A stretch of 64,000 bases of DNA, taken from Aplectana chamaeleonis (Eukaryota > Nematoda > Chromadorea > Rhabditida > Cosmocercidae). This document shows, piece after piece, positions 1 through 10,737 of this stretch (position 1 is its first letter; every line of letters begins with the position of its first letter). Below the pieces are notes generated by a model. That model was not told where the DNA came from. It searched no databases and saw only the letters and a program-made list of their open reading frames with translations. Both the position numbers and the translations under genes were made by a program. Where the stretch lies: assembly GCA_029168955.1 (NCBI GenBank), contig JAPDOI010001768.1, forward strand, positions 1 to 64,000, written 5' to 3'.

Positions 1-424
1 ATGATGTTTGAAACGCGACGTACTAAGGCTTCTCCTCCATTTGTCTGAACCATTTCTTCATCTTTCAGGTCTCTCAAGGCAATGATAATATTACGCACGA
101 TTTCCTTTGGGATTGTAGACATTAGTGTTCTGCTACTTAATGGGCAACAGGAAACCCAGTGCACACAAAATAACGCTGGAAATCACTTTTTGCAGACATG
201 ATGAGCTCCAATAGGCCATTTACTTAAGATCGGCTCATATGCTGGAATTTACAGAGCTTGAATATACTTTTCTTTTCCGACCTCCGTTATCTACCGTAGC
301 TTTCAATCTACTCAATCAAAGCGTTACTGAAGCTGCAATCTTTGTTCATAACCGTTCGCATCTTCTTTTGTCAACAGGTAACTGGAAAATTACGAAGTTC
401 AAACAAGGGAATTAAACTCTCTTT
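1..424. other. No gene seen
   Basis: Mixed-composition sequence with only short ORFs on either strand and no domain or splice chain I can support. It lies downstream of the minus-strand transposase relic and could hold more of it, but I found nothing recognisable. Confidence 0.4.
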
Positions 425-724
425 AATTCGCTTGAATTGGCAGGCAAACACGGTCCGCCAAAGGTCCTTCTATCTGGCCCACTTTCAGTACTGGGTAGTG
501 CATGTCCACGACGCGTTCTGGGCTGACTCCGGTGTTCACTCGGCAGCAGAGCGTGGCAGTATGAGCGTTTGAGTGGCGGCATTGACGAATTGATCGCTGT
601 GCACAATGCCAAGTGAACACCGGGGTCTGCTGAGAACGCGTCGTGGACGTGCCCTCACGGTACTAGCGGGCCAGTTAGAGGACCTTGATTTGACGGACGG
701 TGTTTTGTGCAATTCAAGATAAGA
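425..724. repeat. Imperfect ~300-bp palindromic element
   Basis: The sequence from about 430 to 555 returns as its reverse complement at about 605-722. Matching arm pieces include CACGACGCG / CGCGTCGTG and CGGTGTTCACT / AGTGAACACCG. The arms are diverged and a ~50-bp loop separates them. This fits an old hairpin-type non-autonomous DNA transposon. ORFs on both strands here are by-products of the palindrome. I see no target duplication I trust. Confidence 0.6.
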
Positions 725-1509
725 CAGTGTGTATATACAAAGCGGTAGGTCGCAACAGCTGAAGTGAATTGTATTGCCAGTGGATTGGGACGGGGTATCA
801 CTGCGCAGTTTTATTGCTACTAGATGCCCGAGTTGATTCATTGTGGAACATTACGTTTCACAATGATACTCCTCACACTTTGTTGTGCTTTGATCAATTT
901 GTTCAGCGGAAGTCTGACGGTGTAGGGACTCAAAAAGCGGAAGACCACTGGTATGTTGAATCCGCGTAATTTCGATTTCTTCGCGCATAGCATGGTCGAA
1001 AAACACTAAACAAATGATTCACTTGGGAAAAGGAAAGCAAAGAATAGCATGTATAATAATCTTACGTGAGTTTTCATTGTGAACGTGGGGAGCTAGATGC
1101 GCCCATGCAAGCTCTTTTGGTCAGACAATGGAACACTTCTTGCACATCAGACCGATTTCGCGGCCATTGAGTTAAGCGATGTTTTACAAGCATTATCGCA
1201 CAATGAGCCAGTAGCCAACAAGTGAAGCTGCTGCTATGGGGCAAGTGAAACTTCGGTAATCGAAACCGCCAATGGCATGACAAATTGGGAAGGCGTTAGC
1301 TAAAAAAGTTGCGGCTAAGTAGAGAGTAAGAAACGCATCATGGCATATATTATGCACTCTGATCAATCTCAGCTGCCGTGCAGCCCGCCAGGTCATCTAG
1401 TGACAAAACGATGCTAGTTAGATTAGCTACAAGAAGACTATTCGATGGAGTGCGTCCCTTATTCACTCACGGACGGAGTTAGAAACACGAATCTGCGGAA
1501 ATTTCGACT
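725..1509. other. Unassigned sequence downstream of transposase relic
   Basis: Open minus-strand frames run at 1193-1396 and 1074-1283 and could be the decayed carboxy-terminal half of the transposase relic that ends near 1510. I could not match any catalytic motif, and the frames are not joined by credible splice sites, so no CDS is called. Confidence 0.3.
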
Positions 1510-3642
1510 TCAGACTGAACATGTCTGGAATGTTGGTCTGATCCTCCCATACAAAGGAAATTGAATTGCAAATGGGTCGACCTTAGACGATTTCCTGGTG
1601 ATTCCTTCTGAATTTGTGTGGAGGGCATCAGTCATTAAGGCCGATGGGAAATCAATCCCATCAAGGGTGACCTCTGAAAAAATCAATTTTGAAATTTCGA
1701 GTAATTTTCATATTTTTGACTGAAACCAAATTGAAATACTGAATCATACTTTTCAAGCCGAAACGTTTGATTCTCCCATGTGCGAGATAAGATCGCTCAT
1801 CCCGAAGAGTAATCTTACCCCTGTCAGCCAAATAGAATTTTGCCGTCCAGATTTACGCCCGCGTATGTAGCATTTACTACAACCGTACACTGATCCCCAT
1901 TGGGGTAGACCGAATGTCATTTGCAGGCCCTAAATTGGTGCATTGACGTTTGGCTAGTTCAGCTACTATGTGGAAATTGGACTTACAGCCATATCTGCAA
2001 CACCTCTGTATAGCTTGCATCTGACCTTCCACAGATCTCCATTATAGTAGACTTGCAAAGGATCGTCACTGAGCTCTCGTAATTCAGCTTGTGCTCTAAT
2101 GATATTTTATGATCCATGAAATCGCACGTGCAACTTGTTCAATAATGATACCTTGCAAACAATGTCTCAACAATTTGGTCCTTCAGTTTCACTCTCGATA
2201 AAGCTGCGCCGGCGAGGATCGATTTGAAATAATTGTTCGCATTTTTGTGTTTTAAGTCCTACAACCTCAGATAGACAGGTGTGATTTCTCGTCTACATGG
2301 TGGAAGAAATTTAGAATAGCATTTCATAAAATAGAGGAGCTAGGTTGAGTTCTTACCTCGATAGTCTCTTGGGAACAAACCCATCAAACGCCACAGTTAA
2401 AAGGACGGTCAGCGTTTTTCTTTGAAATTCCTGAGCGGTTTCAATTGCCGAATAGAACCCGCTGAAGTTGTGGATAGTGCTTTTGTCGTCCGTTCCTTGA
2501 CCCTTAAAAACAACCATATTTTTTAAACGTGGCAACATCGGCTTTAGCTGAACTTCAGCAACCAAAAGCACCGTACGTAATCCGATGGAGATGTAAGATC
2601 TCCTCAAAGCCCTCGGTTACGATGTCGTCCAGCTGCGGTGTGATGGAGAGCACGTGCACTTCGGTAAGTTCAAGAAACTTAGACCTTTTTAGAATGACTC
2701 TAAATAGTTTGATGAGAAACCCATTTAGGTTCTATCGCAGCGAGGGGGTCACTTGGCTATTGCACATGGCAACGCCCACTTTTCCGCGCCGCAACCACTC
2801 TGCAGCACAATTTTAGCAAGAGGGAGGAAACTCAGGGCTGGTTCTTGAATTGAGCGGTGGCCCGGAAAAAAATGGGCGCGGCCAAGCGCAATGGCCACGT
2901 ACCCCTCTCGCTGCGATAGCTTCCCGATTTAATATCGAAAATGTAAATATGCTCCTTACCTCTTCAAACGGCAGCTATTGTTGCTGCAAGCAGCTCCTTT
3001 GTCGTCTAGCTTCTCGTCGCAAGAAGAGCAAAATACATATTTTTCAACTCATAAGGTTCCAATGATCGCTTACGTAATGCCTTTACGTGACCAAAGTACT
3101 AAATGAATCTTTAACAGAAGAAAATCGCGGGACAAACAGTTTTGGTTTCTACAGTTATGGGTGGCGGGCTATCGTATAAAACTTTCATTAGCTCCTCGAA
3201 CTTGCTGGCTTGATTTTCAGAAATCCCATACTGTTGCATAAACATTAGGTAAAACACGATTTTGTCGTGAACTGCTGTGAACAAAATGCATGATCCACTA
3301 TTATAAAGCAATGGTTATAATAGTTTAAAGATACCTACAGCAGTCCCTAATGCGTGGCAGGATGTCCATCATGGCCTCCTCATCACAATCGGACAGTTCG
3401 TCCTCATCACCTTCTGCATTCCCATATTCATCAGTTCCCCCGGGACCGTCAAGAAGCTCTTCAGCTTCCCAGTCATCAGAAGAACTTCCTTCAATTTTTC
3501 AATTTTTATCACATTCATTAGGGGACGGAAACTATTCGCGCCGACTGTATTGGAGCATAGAAAATCGCTATGCCTAATATTTAAGCTCTCCAAAATATGG
3601 ACATTACTCACCAGCATTGTCCGGTCGATGCTCATCCTCCAT
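1510..3642 (-). pseudogene. Decayed multi-exon DNA-transposon transposase (tnp2/CMC-like, tentative)
   Basis: Reading the minus strand through splice signals gives a chain: exon 1 at 3642-3612 (starts MEDEHRPD), exon 2 at 3488-3335 (very acidic, ends DILPRIRDCC), and exon 3 from 3297. A Cys-rich exon ends at 2960 (CxxC then CxxxxC). Further exons lie near 2660-2559, about 2530-2357, 2292-2152, 2095-1987, 1929-1819 and 1671-1510. The last four junctions agree in phase, with introns of about 57-64 bp at three of them. The layout (acidic start, small Cys motif, a block ending LTVLLTVAFDGF, then a C-x2-C knuckle in the 1929-1819 exon) resembles tnp2-like transposases of CMC/EnSpm elements; that is from memory and tentative. 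It is broken: an in-frame TAG at 2261-2259, a frame change near 2550, and a short last exon lacking the usual carboxy-terminal half. A 190-bp inverted-repeat element sits in one intron. Confidence 0.55.
2732..2919. mobile_element. Small terminal-inverted-repeat element (MITE)
   Basis: CTATCGCAGCGAG at the left returns as CTCGCTGCGATAG at the right, and the arms keep matching imperfectly for about 60 bp each. No coding capacity. It lies in the intron between the Cys-rich exon and the next exon of the minus-strand transposase relic, so it is a younger insertion into an older transposon gene. Confidence 0.65.
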
Positions 3643-3929
3643 ACCGTTTTTCCTGTTTATTAAGCACTCCAAATCAGCTCAACGTCTGCGAATCCCCTCC
3701 TCCAGCATCTCTGAAAAAATTCTATCATCCCTTATAGTTATCACGTACAATTTGTCTCAGAACCCAATCAATTTCCTATGCCAGACTAAGATCCTCCGAT
3801 TCAAGTAGGGAAGAGGGGTTCTACTCCAAGATGGCGATCAAATTCAATTACTCGTTATCAACCGCACGTATTGCCAGTGTCCAAGTGTCGAAAAAATACG
3901 TATTATACTGTGTAAAAAAGGGTATTTAT

Positions 3930-4352
3930 TCATGAAAACGTCGTTGAATCAACGTTTCAAGGAAAAAAAGTAGTTTTCGCTGCAAGGGGGCTGTCCAGTT
4001 GTCGGAAAAAACGACTGGAATGGACGTTTTCAGGTGGAATTTAGGGACAAAGGGTGAAAATTTCAGACGGCAGAAGTTTATCATGAATCGTAATATGTGA
4101 AAAGGAGTTACTATGTGTAAAAACAACGTAGATTCAACGCTTCAAAGAGAAAAGTAGTTTTCGCTGCAAAGGGGGTGTCCGAGTGTCGGAAAAAACGGCT
4201 CGAATGGACGTTTTCAGGTGGAATTTGTGGGACAAAGGGTGAAAATTCCGCGGCAACGCTTATCATGAATCGTAATATGTGAAAAGGAGTTACTATGTAT
4301 GAAAACGTCGTTGAATCAACGTTCCAGAGAAAAAAGGAGTTTTCGGTGCAAC
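3930..4352. repeat. Tandem repeat, ~180-bp unit, about 2.3 copies
   Basis: Unit 1 begins near 3932, unit 2 near 4112 and a partial unit 3 near 4293. Each contains AAAACGTCGTTGAATCAACG-like starts, GTAGTTTTCGCTGCAA, a GTCGGAAAAAACG segment, TGGACGTTTTCAGGTGGAA and TCATGAATCGTAATATGTG. Copies differ at scattered bases. The start of each unit contains a short palindrome (GTTGAATCAAC). Minus-strand ORFs here are by-products of the repeat. Confidence 0.85.
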
Positions 4353-4394
4353 TTATCGAAAACAATTTCCCTCAGAACAGAAATCGAGTTCAAC

Positions 4395-4733
4395 CCTTCC
4401 TTGTCAACACCAGGTGCTGCCAACAAATACTGAGTTTCGAGCCCTACTCAAATTCGGCCCGTACTTCTGTTAGCAGTTTGTACTGCCAGCAGCACGTGCT
4501 GAGAAGGGGGGGTGGAGCTCAAAGCCGGCCCTGGATTGGAACCTCTCATCATCAGCACAGGAATTCTCACGACGCACCCCTCCCCCAATATCTCTCCTGA
4601 GCCCGGAAGAATCATTGCGTTAAGTCTGGATTCAAGGATTTGTGTTGGGTTCGGCGCCAGGATTAGCACGTTTATGCACGCGCTAAATCCAACCCAAGCC
4701 GACTAAACCACGGTTAACGCAATGATGAATCCG
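4395..4733. repeat. Two adjacent hairpin-type repeats
   Basis: At about 4395-4510, CCTTCCTTGTCAACACCAGGTGCTG pairs imperfectly with CAGCACGTGCTGAGAAGGGG. At 4607-4733, ATCATTGCGTTAA returns as TTAACGCAATGAT with TGTGTTGGG / CCAACCCA inside. Both look like short non-autonomous elements. The first shares its CAGCANNTGCTG core with hairpins inside the hAT-like copies at about 6780 and 37600. Confidence 0.45.
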
Positions 4734-5449
4734 GCCTCTGGGGACCGACATGAGTGTAACTTAGTATAAGCAGCATATGGCAGCATATGCAGCAAGGACA
4801 TAAAAGTGTTAGTAATGTCGTAAACATTTTACTTACTTCCATAGGCTCTCACTCCCGACTGGTTGACGGTGGCTGGAACACGAACCAAAGATGGTTAGAC
4901 CAAGCGAAACTTAGTCATCAGAAAATATCCTTTTGGAGAGCCGCAGAGAAGGAAAAGGGAGCGAAAACAACGCGGAGCGCTTTTTTTTTCGAAGATTGCG
5001 GATGTTTCAAATCTGTTTTCACTGTTTCAAAAGAAAAGGGAATTCCAATTCAGGTTGCCTAGATAAGCTATGAAGTGAGCATCGAGTGAAAACAATGACT
5101 ATGTAGAGTTTGAGCTTCATGATATGACTTATGCACAATTCAAGCGTATGATGTCCAAACTTCTTCACAGCTACGAGTTATTCTAGTTTTTTTCTTGTTA
5201 TCGACTGCACATTTTCTCATAGAATTTCTTCTTATACCTGGCGTCTGTAACAAGTTTTCTAGTACTTGCATTGTTATGTATGCCTTTTTTCAAACGATTG
5301 CCTTATGTAGTCGTAATAAAACTATAACCATAACTATATTGCAAAGAAAAAAGCCAAACACTAAACAGAATGATGATGACAAATGATGTAGGCGAAAATT
5401 TTGGAAATGTTGCGAAACAATTTAAAGGACGATAGCATTTCAGCGGGCG

Positions 5450-5625
5450 GCTCGCTAGCGAAGACTCGCGACCCAGCTATACCACCTTTCTCGCGCTCGC
5501 GACCCGCCATACCCATAGCGGGTGGCGAGCGAGGACGAGGGGGTAGCGGGTGGCGAGCTCTTCGAAATGGGAGGTGAGCGGGTGGCGAGCGAGGCCCAAA
5601 ATGCGCGCGGGTGGCGAGCTCCGAG
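5450..5625. repeat. GC-rich degenerate short tandem repeat
   Basis: The motif GCGGGTGGCGAGC and its reverse complement recur about eight times, giving a stretch much more GC-rich than its surroundings. It is not a clean tandem array: spacings vary and both orientations occur, so it could fold into stable stems. No protein-coding signal. Confidence 0.6.
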
Positions 5626-5936
5626 TTCCTGAGGCGTTGCTTTACATTCAGCTCGACCGACTCGAGCACGTGCAGCCGCAAAGCGACCGGAGACGCAAAT
5701 GCCTACCGGAATTTGGCCTCGAGAAGCTTAGTAACTACTATGTGCCTACCGCAGTGCTCCGCAATACTGAAGGCTGTCCTAATACCTAAAAACTATTTCT
5801 TCACGAAATATAACAAAACCAACATTATAAAAATCATAAAGCCGATAATGTTAGGAGTACGAATCGCAAATACAATTAAAAACAACAAATAAACAGAGAA
5901 ACGAGGTAAATGACAGAAATGAAGAGGGGTTCGAAT

Positions 5937-7502
5937 CAGGGGTGTGCGGAAATTTTTCAAAAAAAAAATTCAGAAAACAGAAATCAGAAAACAGAAAGGC
6001 CAAAATGGCCAGAAATCTGAAAGCAGAAAACAGAAAAATTTCAGAAAAAAATACTCATTTCATTTCAACTTTTTTTCAAGTAAAGAGAGGATGTGATTCC
6101 CAATACCTTTGTCATACTAGTAATATAATATGTGCAGAACTGCACAGATGACCTATACTGCATTTATAGTAGCAATGACGCGTCAATGACGGATACAACA
6201 TCATTAAAGACACGCTGAGAGTCTTGGCCAAGAAATAGCCCACCAGGTTCAACAACTGATCCTGTTGAGCTGTTTCTCTAGTATTTCTTGATTATTTCTT
6301 GACTGCTAGGTGGCTGCGACCATGTTGTTCGCGAAATAAGCGAGGAATAACCGAGAAAACACGGGTAGTTGAAGGCAGTGTTTACGATAAAAATCGTTTT
6401 TCTGTTACCCCGCCTATCTTCGAAACGGCCCCATGCTGATTCCAATGATGCTTCTGAAATCGTACAAGACCTTCTGGGAATGGATTCATGGTCCCTCAAA
6501 ATTGAGCTAAGGAAACATGGTGGACGAGTTGTTTGAGGCTTGTAACTTCCGTCTTTTGCAGCCGATGTATGCCAGCTGACCTGAGTAAAGAGAGAAGTTG
6601 AGAATGAAGGAAAGAACGCAGCCATGATTGGAAATCATCGCTCATCTAACGATCTCGAGCATTCATTTCTTCACGTCGGTGGGCGTGTGGTGGGCGTGTG
6701 TCAGAGCACTCACCCGTATGGTAGTACGTCAACACAATAAGGGTTGCATCCTAATACAGACATTGGGTTCAGCCCCTCCCTGTCAGCAGCACCTGCTGCG
6801 AACAACTAACTGCAGCAGCTGCTGACAAGGGGAGGTTGAATTCGGGCTCTGCCCTGAGATGCTACCCCTATGGTGCCAAAGAACTACCCTACGAGTGCGT
6901 TAGCAGGGTTCGCATTAAAAAGGAATGTTGATTTTTCTTCATAAGAATGCAGGTCTGGTCATCAAAAAAGTGAAAGTAAGGGAGATTTTGCAGAAAAAAC
7001 GCACAAAAACAAGTCAGAACGGCTAATTGGTAGATGTACGTACACCCCCAACGAACAAAACTTCTATAAATGCCTAGTTAACGTCTTCTATTTTGCCGCT
7101 AAAAAAGTTAGTAGTTTCTCAATGTCCCGCAACTACTTTAAATGCAGAATGAATGACGACAAAACAAGCAATTGTAGAGATCTAGTTAATTGGGGGCGGG
7201 CTGAGACCCAGCAATAGCTTGTTTTTGAGCTTTTTTCTCCGACTTTCCACTTATTTTCACTTTTGTAATGACCAGGCTTACCTTCTCACAAAGATACCAC
7301 AATAAACATTTTTATCGCGAACCCTGCCCTCAACAGCAATCGCACCATTGAACACAAAGAGCACCTCGTAAAGGACTAGATAAGCTGCGCTGTTCCACAG
7401 ATCCGAATTTCGCTGATTTTTTCTGATTTTTTTCTGTTTTTTGCAGATTTTTCAGAAAACAGAAAACAGAAATCAGGAAACAGAAATTTCCGCACACCCC
7501 TG
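5937..7502. mobile_element. Non-autonomous hAT-like DNA transposon, copy 1
   Basis: The element starts CAGGGGTGTGCGGAAATTT and ends AAATTTCCGCACACCCCTG. It is flanked by a perfect 8-bp direct duplication GTTCGAAT (5929-5936 and 7503-7510). The CAGGGGTG terminus and an 8-bp target duplication are hallmarks of the hAT superfamily. The subterminal regions are built of TTTTCTGATTTCTG-like repeats in inverted orientation, around a GGCCAAAATGGCC core. There is no transposase ORF. The interior matches copy 2 (36881-38382) in opposite orientation and includes a CAGCAGCTGCTG hairpin. Nested inside are a truncated piece of the TTAA-flanked family (about 6371-6620, its end GGCAGTGTTTACGATAAAAA) and a segment bounded by CAGGGTTCGC / GCGAACCCTG (about 6902-7327). 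Confidence 0.9.
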
Positions 7503-7510
7503 GTTCGAAT

Positions 7511-8730
7511 GGAAAATAGCCGAACGTAATTCAAATTGTGCGCTTCCGCGCCGCACTACCGTAACTGACGCAATAATGCACGCAAGTTCGTCAGGTTTTT
7601 TTTGAGTTGGTCCGGGGCAACTTAAAAAAAATATGGGGACACTCTCCGGGAGAGGCGCACCTTCTCGCGCGCGTCTGGCCGAAATTTATGGAGAGCTCCT
7701 TAGATAATTCTAGGGAGAGCACCTGTCTCGAATATTATGTGGCCAGAAAACTTTTTGTCTGACGACCTTCGTATGTTTTAACATACGATCACAATTTTTT
7801 GTCAAGTCACCCGAAAACCTCGATTTTACGTTCTAAGGAGCTCGTCAGACGTGTCGTCGGGTTTACTACAGGCCAAAGTTAAACTATGAATGAGGTGAAC
7901 TGGTCATCACCTCGACAAAGGTTTCGGAATCATATTAGGAGCAATGCTACCAGTGAGTGGCACAGAATGCGATAAAGAAGAAGAATGGGGCTCCAAAAAG
8001 GCCAATTGAGTAGATTGCATAGGGAACAAAAAATGCCGAATCACCGCCGAGTTCGCCGACACTCACAAGCCGTTCAGCATGCGCAGATGGATGACCAATA
8101 CCCCATCCCCTTAAAAGAAACCAATGACAACAAGCAGATAACATGACACAGAAATATCGCTCGAAACACAAATATGCGAAATGTCTTGATATTCTTAAAC
8201 ACGACCGCCGACGACTCGGTGCACACCATGCGCCACTGCGAGAATTGCATTACAAACGACGACGTCGGCTAAGGTTAAGACTTTTATGAGGAAATAACAG
8301 GCACAAGAACACTGAGTTTAGTTAACGACGTCGACATCCGAGTAGTCCAGACACCCGCAGCGGAGACTACCGTTGATAATATGGTTTTCTACAGGGGTCA
8401 TTTCGCAATGAAAATGACGTAATCGCGGTCATAGATTTGTCTAGACGAGAAAATTTCTGGCGCGCACGGCTACTTTCGTGATGTTTCGCGGGGCATTGCA
8501 CTGACAGTGAACAAGGAGAATAATTCAAAATGATGAAGGAGAGAGTCATGAGCGAGACAAAATGAGCAATCAAATAAAAATGTGAGGAAACCATACTATC
8601 ATACTGCAATCGTATGATCGATCGTTAACTGTGCGTCTGCGATCGAAGTTTCGCACTTTACTACAGCACCCTCTCACACAATCGCCGCATTCAATGCGTG
8701 TTTAATATGCATTTAACTCGAAGACAATGC
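7511..8730. other. No gene supported
   Basis: A minus-strand open frame at 7947-8171 has a hydrophobic tail, but no splice partners or motif make it convincing. A palindromic TACGTATGTT-like segment sits near 7770. Otherwise I see nothing. Confidence 0.35.
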
Positions 8731-8738
8731 GGTTTTGA

Positions 8739-9190
8739 GCACAGTAAGGGGACGTGCTGCTAGAAGAGCACGTGCTCCTATAGTATGTCAAATTACAGCA
8801 CGCGCCCTATCAAATCAGACTTTAAATGCGTGCATGATGCAAATCCAACTTGATGACAGAGCGATTTTGCAAAAAAAGAAAGCATACGACGCACTCTTGA
8901 GGCGGTACTGATGTGCTGATAGTGTCGCCGGTTTAATTACCCAAGTTTGCGGTATTTGTCACACCCAGCCGCTGGAGACCTCGTCCAACCGCTGGCAGCC
9001 CCAGATGGTTCTCAGCGAGTTGGACGTGTCGCATGTGAGTGTTCCGGCCGCGTCGCGTGACGGTGTGCTGCTACGATAATGCTGGGCTATCCTGCAGCAG
9101 GTTTTCCTGCTATAAACCTTTGCAGCACGTGCTCCTGTTGTGAAATGCTGCAGCACGTGCTGTTGTCTGGAGCACGTGCGCCTGCGAAAA
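8739..9190. repeat. Cluster of CACGTG-centred palindromes
   Basis: AGCACGTGCT or close variants occur near 8758, 8775, 9125, 9155 and 9173, and a CACGCG variant near 8808. The ten-base core is self-complementary. The same core is found near 4493 and, as CAGCTGCTG, in the hAT-like copies, so this is more likely a dispersed repeat motif than a regulatory E-box cluster. Confidence 0.5.
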
Positions 9191-9459
9191 AGCCTTTCGA
9201 TGGGTGTGGTCACTCGAGTTGAATGCATATTCGACACCCATTGAATGCGGTGGTTTCCTGAGCTATATAGTGGCATTGGAGCAGCATTACCGGCAAACGG
9301 AACAACAGTTTCTGTTCCCATGTCAATTTTGTTCCCTTCATATTGGAAACAAGAAAAAAAGCCAGAAACGGGTACAGTATCGAACATACAGAAAAGTTTC
9401 ACATGTCTGCATAGTTAGTGATAGTATTTGCTGGCAACAACACGCTGTATTGCGCTGAA

Positions 9460-10650
9460 CACTGTTAGAGATTTATCGTACTACCTATTCAAGATCATAA
9501 AATGTCCATCAAGGGAAATTGCATGCCCAGAAAAGTTTGAAATTCACTGAAGGGTTTCAAATAGCGTCCAATAAAAGTATAATATGGTCAAAATAATTTT
9601 ATAAGGTTCAGCGACCCTTGTTCACAGGTACGATTTGAAAACCAGGAAACGATGGAAACTCTTTAAACTTTTGGAAAAATTTCATCGAAATTTAAACTAG
9701 TTGTAATTGATTAAGATGTAAAGTAAAGAGCAGTGCGTTGTATTAGTGGGAAAAATATTATCTCAAGGAAATTGATAAATTGAAGTCAGGGGAAAAATTC
9801 ACATTAGTTCCATAGCTCTAGGCTCCAAAAAGAATTTTGAAGAAGTTCCAGAAAAATCTTCGAAAAATCAAACATCCGGAACGCATTAGAAACACTTCCC
9901 AATTTATGGTCTTCACTAGACAACACGAAATTTAAGTGTTAGATTCCGAATAAAGGATAAGCTAGAGTACCATATTCTCAAAATGCTTCAACTGAATGAG
10001 TCAACTAACTCAAATTTCTCAAAGAAATCCGTCAACTTGTGTTTTTTAAATTTTCTGAATGAAAGGATTCATCAAATATAATTTTGTCAAAGTTTAGAGA
10101 CTTTCCTCAAATTATATTGACTGGAGAGTGGTAAACGCAGCCAGTAATTATCGAAATTCCGCGTGGCCCCAAAGCATTTATAAACATAGAAATAATTGGA
10201 AACAAAAAGGAAACAAAAAAATCGAAACTGTCCAAACCGCATTCCCTCTTACAGTCTCTTCCAGCTTCCGTCCCACTCACCTTGTCTGTGCACAAGATCA
10301 CCGCCACACTACATCAGAAAGTGGAGAAAAGAATGAAACTTGGCCTTGGAGTGACAATAGTTGGCGGTATTGCCTTTCATGGCACAACAACAGACAGTTG
10401 CGGGTCCAAGAGACAACTGCGAGTTTCAGAGGAGACAAACCGCCAACCCATGCATATGATAGACAATTGGGTACAGTCGCCAATCAATCAGAAAAAAAGC
10501 CCCCGTTGATGCAAAGAATCTCATATTGAGGGCATATCCTCGTGCAACGAAGTTCATATCTTTGTACTGAGAGATAGAAATGTCATAATATAGGTCTGTT
10601 CAAATAATGAGTATCCTTTGTTATGTTCAGTTCTGCCCTTAGAAAGTTCT
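9460..10650. other. AT-rich intergenic sequence
   Basis: Upstream of the Kunitz-lustrin gene. An open plus-strand frame at 10128-10529 lacks recognisable domains and starts in AT-rich low-complexity DNA. No other structure seen. A TATATAT stretch near 10655 could serve as a core promoter element, but worm genes often lack one. Confidence 0.35.
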
Positions 10651-10737
10651 ACTGCATATATATGTATTGTGCTGACGTATCTGAAGCTATTCAACACGCA
10701 TCGCCAGAAATCTTATTTCGGCAAACTCGCTCGCCTT

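Noticed and set aside
5926..5940. GGTTCGAATC, similar to a tRNA B box
   Set aside because: It is made by the target duplication meeting the transposon end. No tRNA cloverleaf is present before or after removing the element.
8750..9180. E-box cluster as a promoter
   Set aside because: The CACGTG palindromes recur in other repeats of the window and no gene start is nearby.
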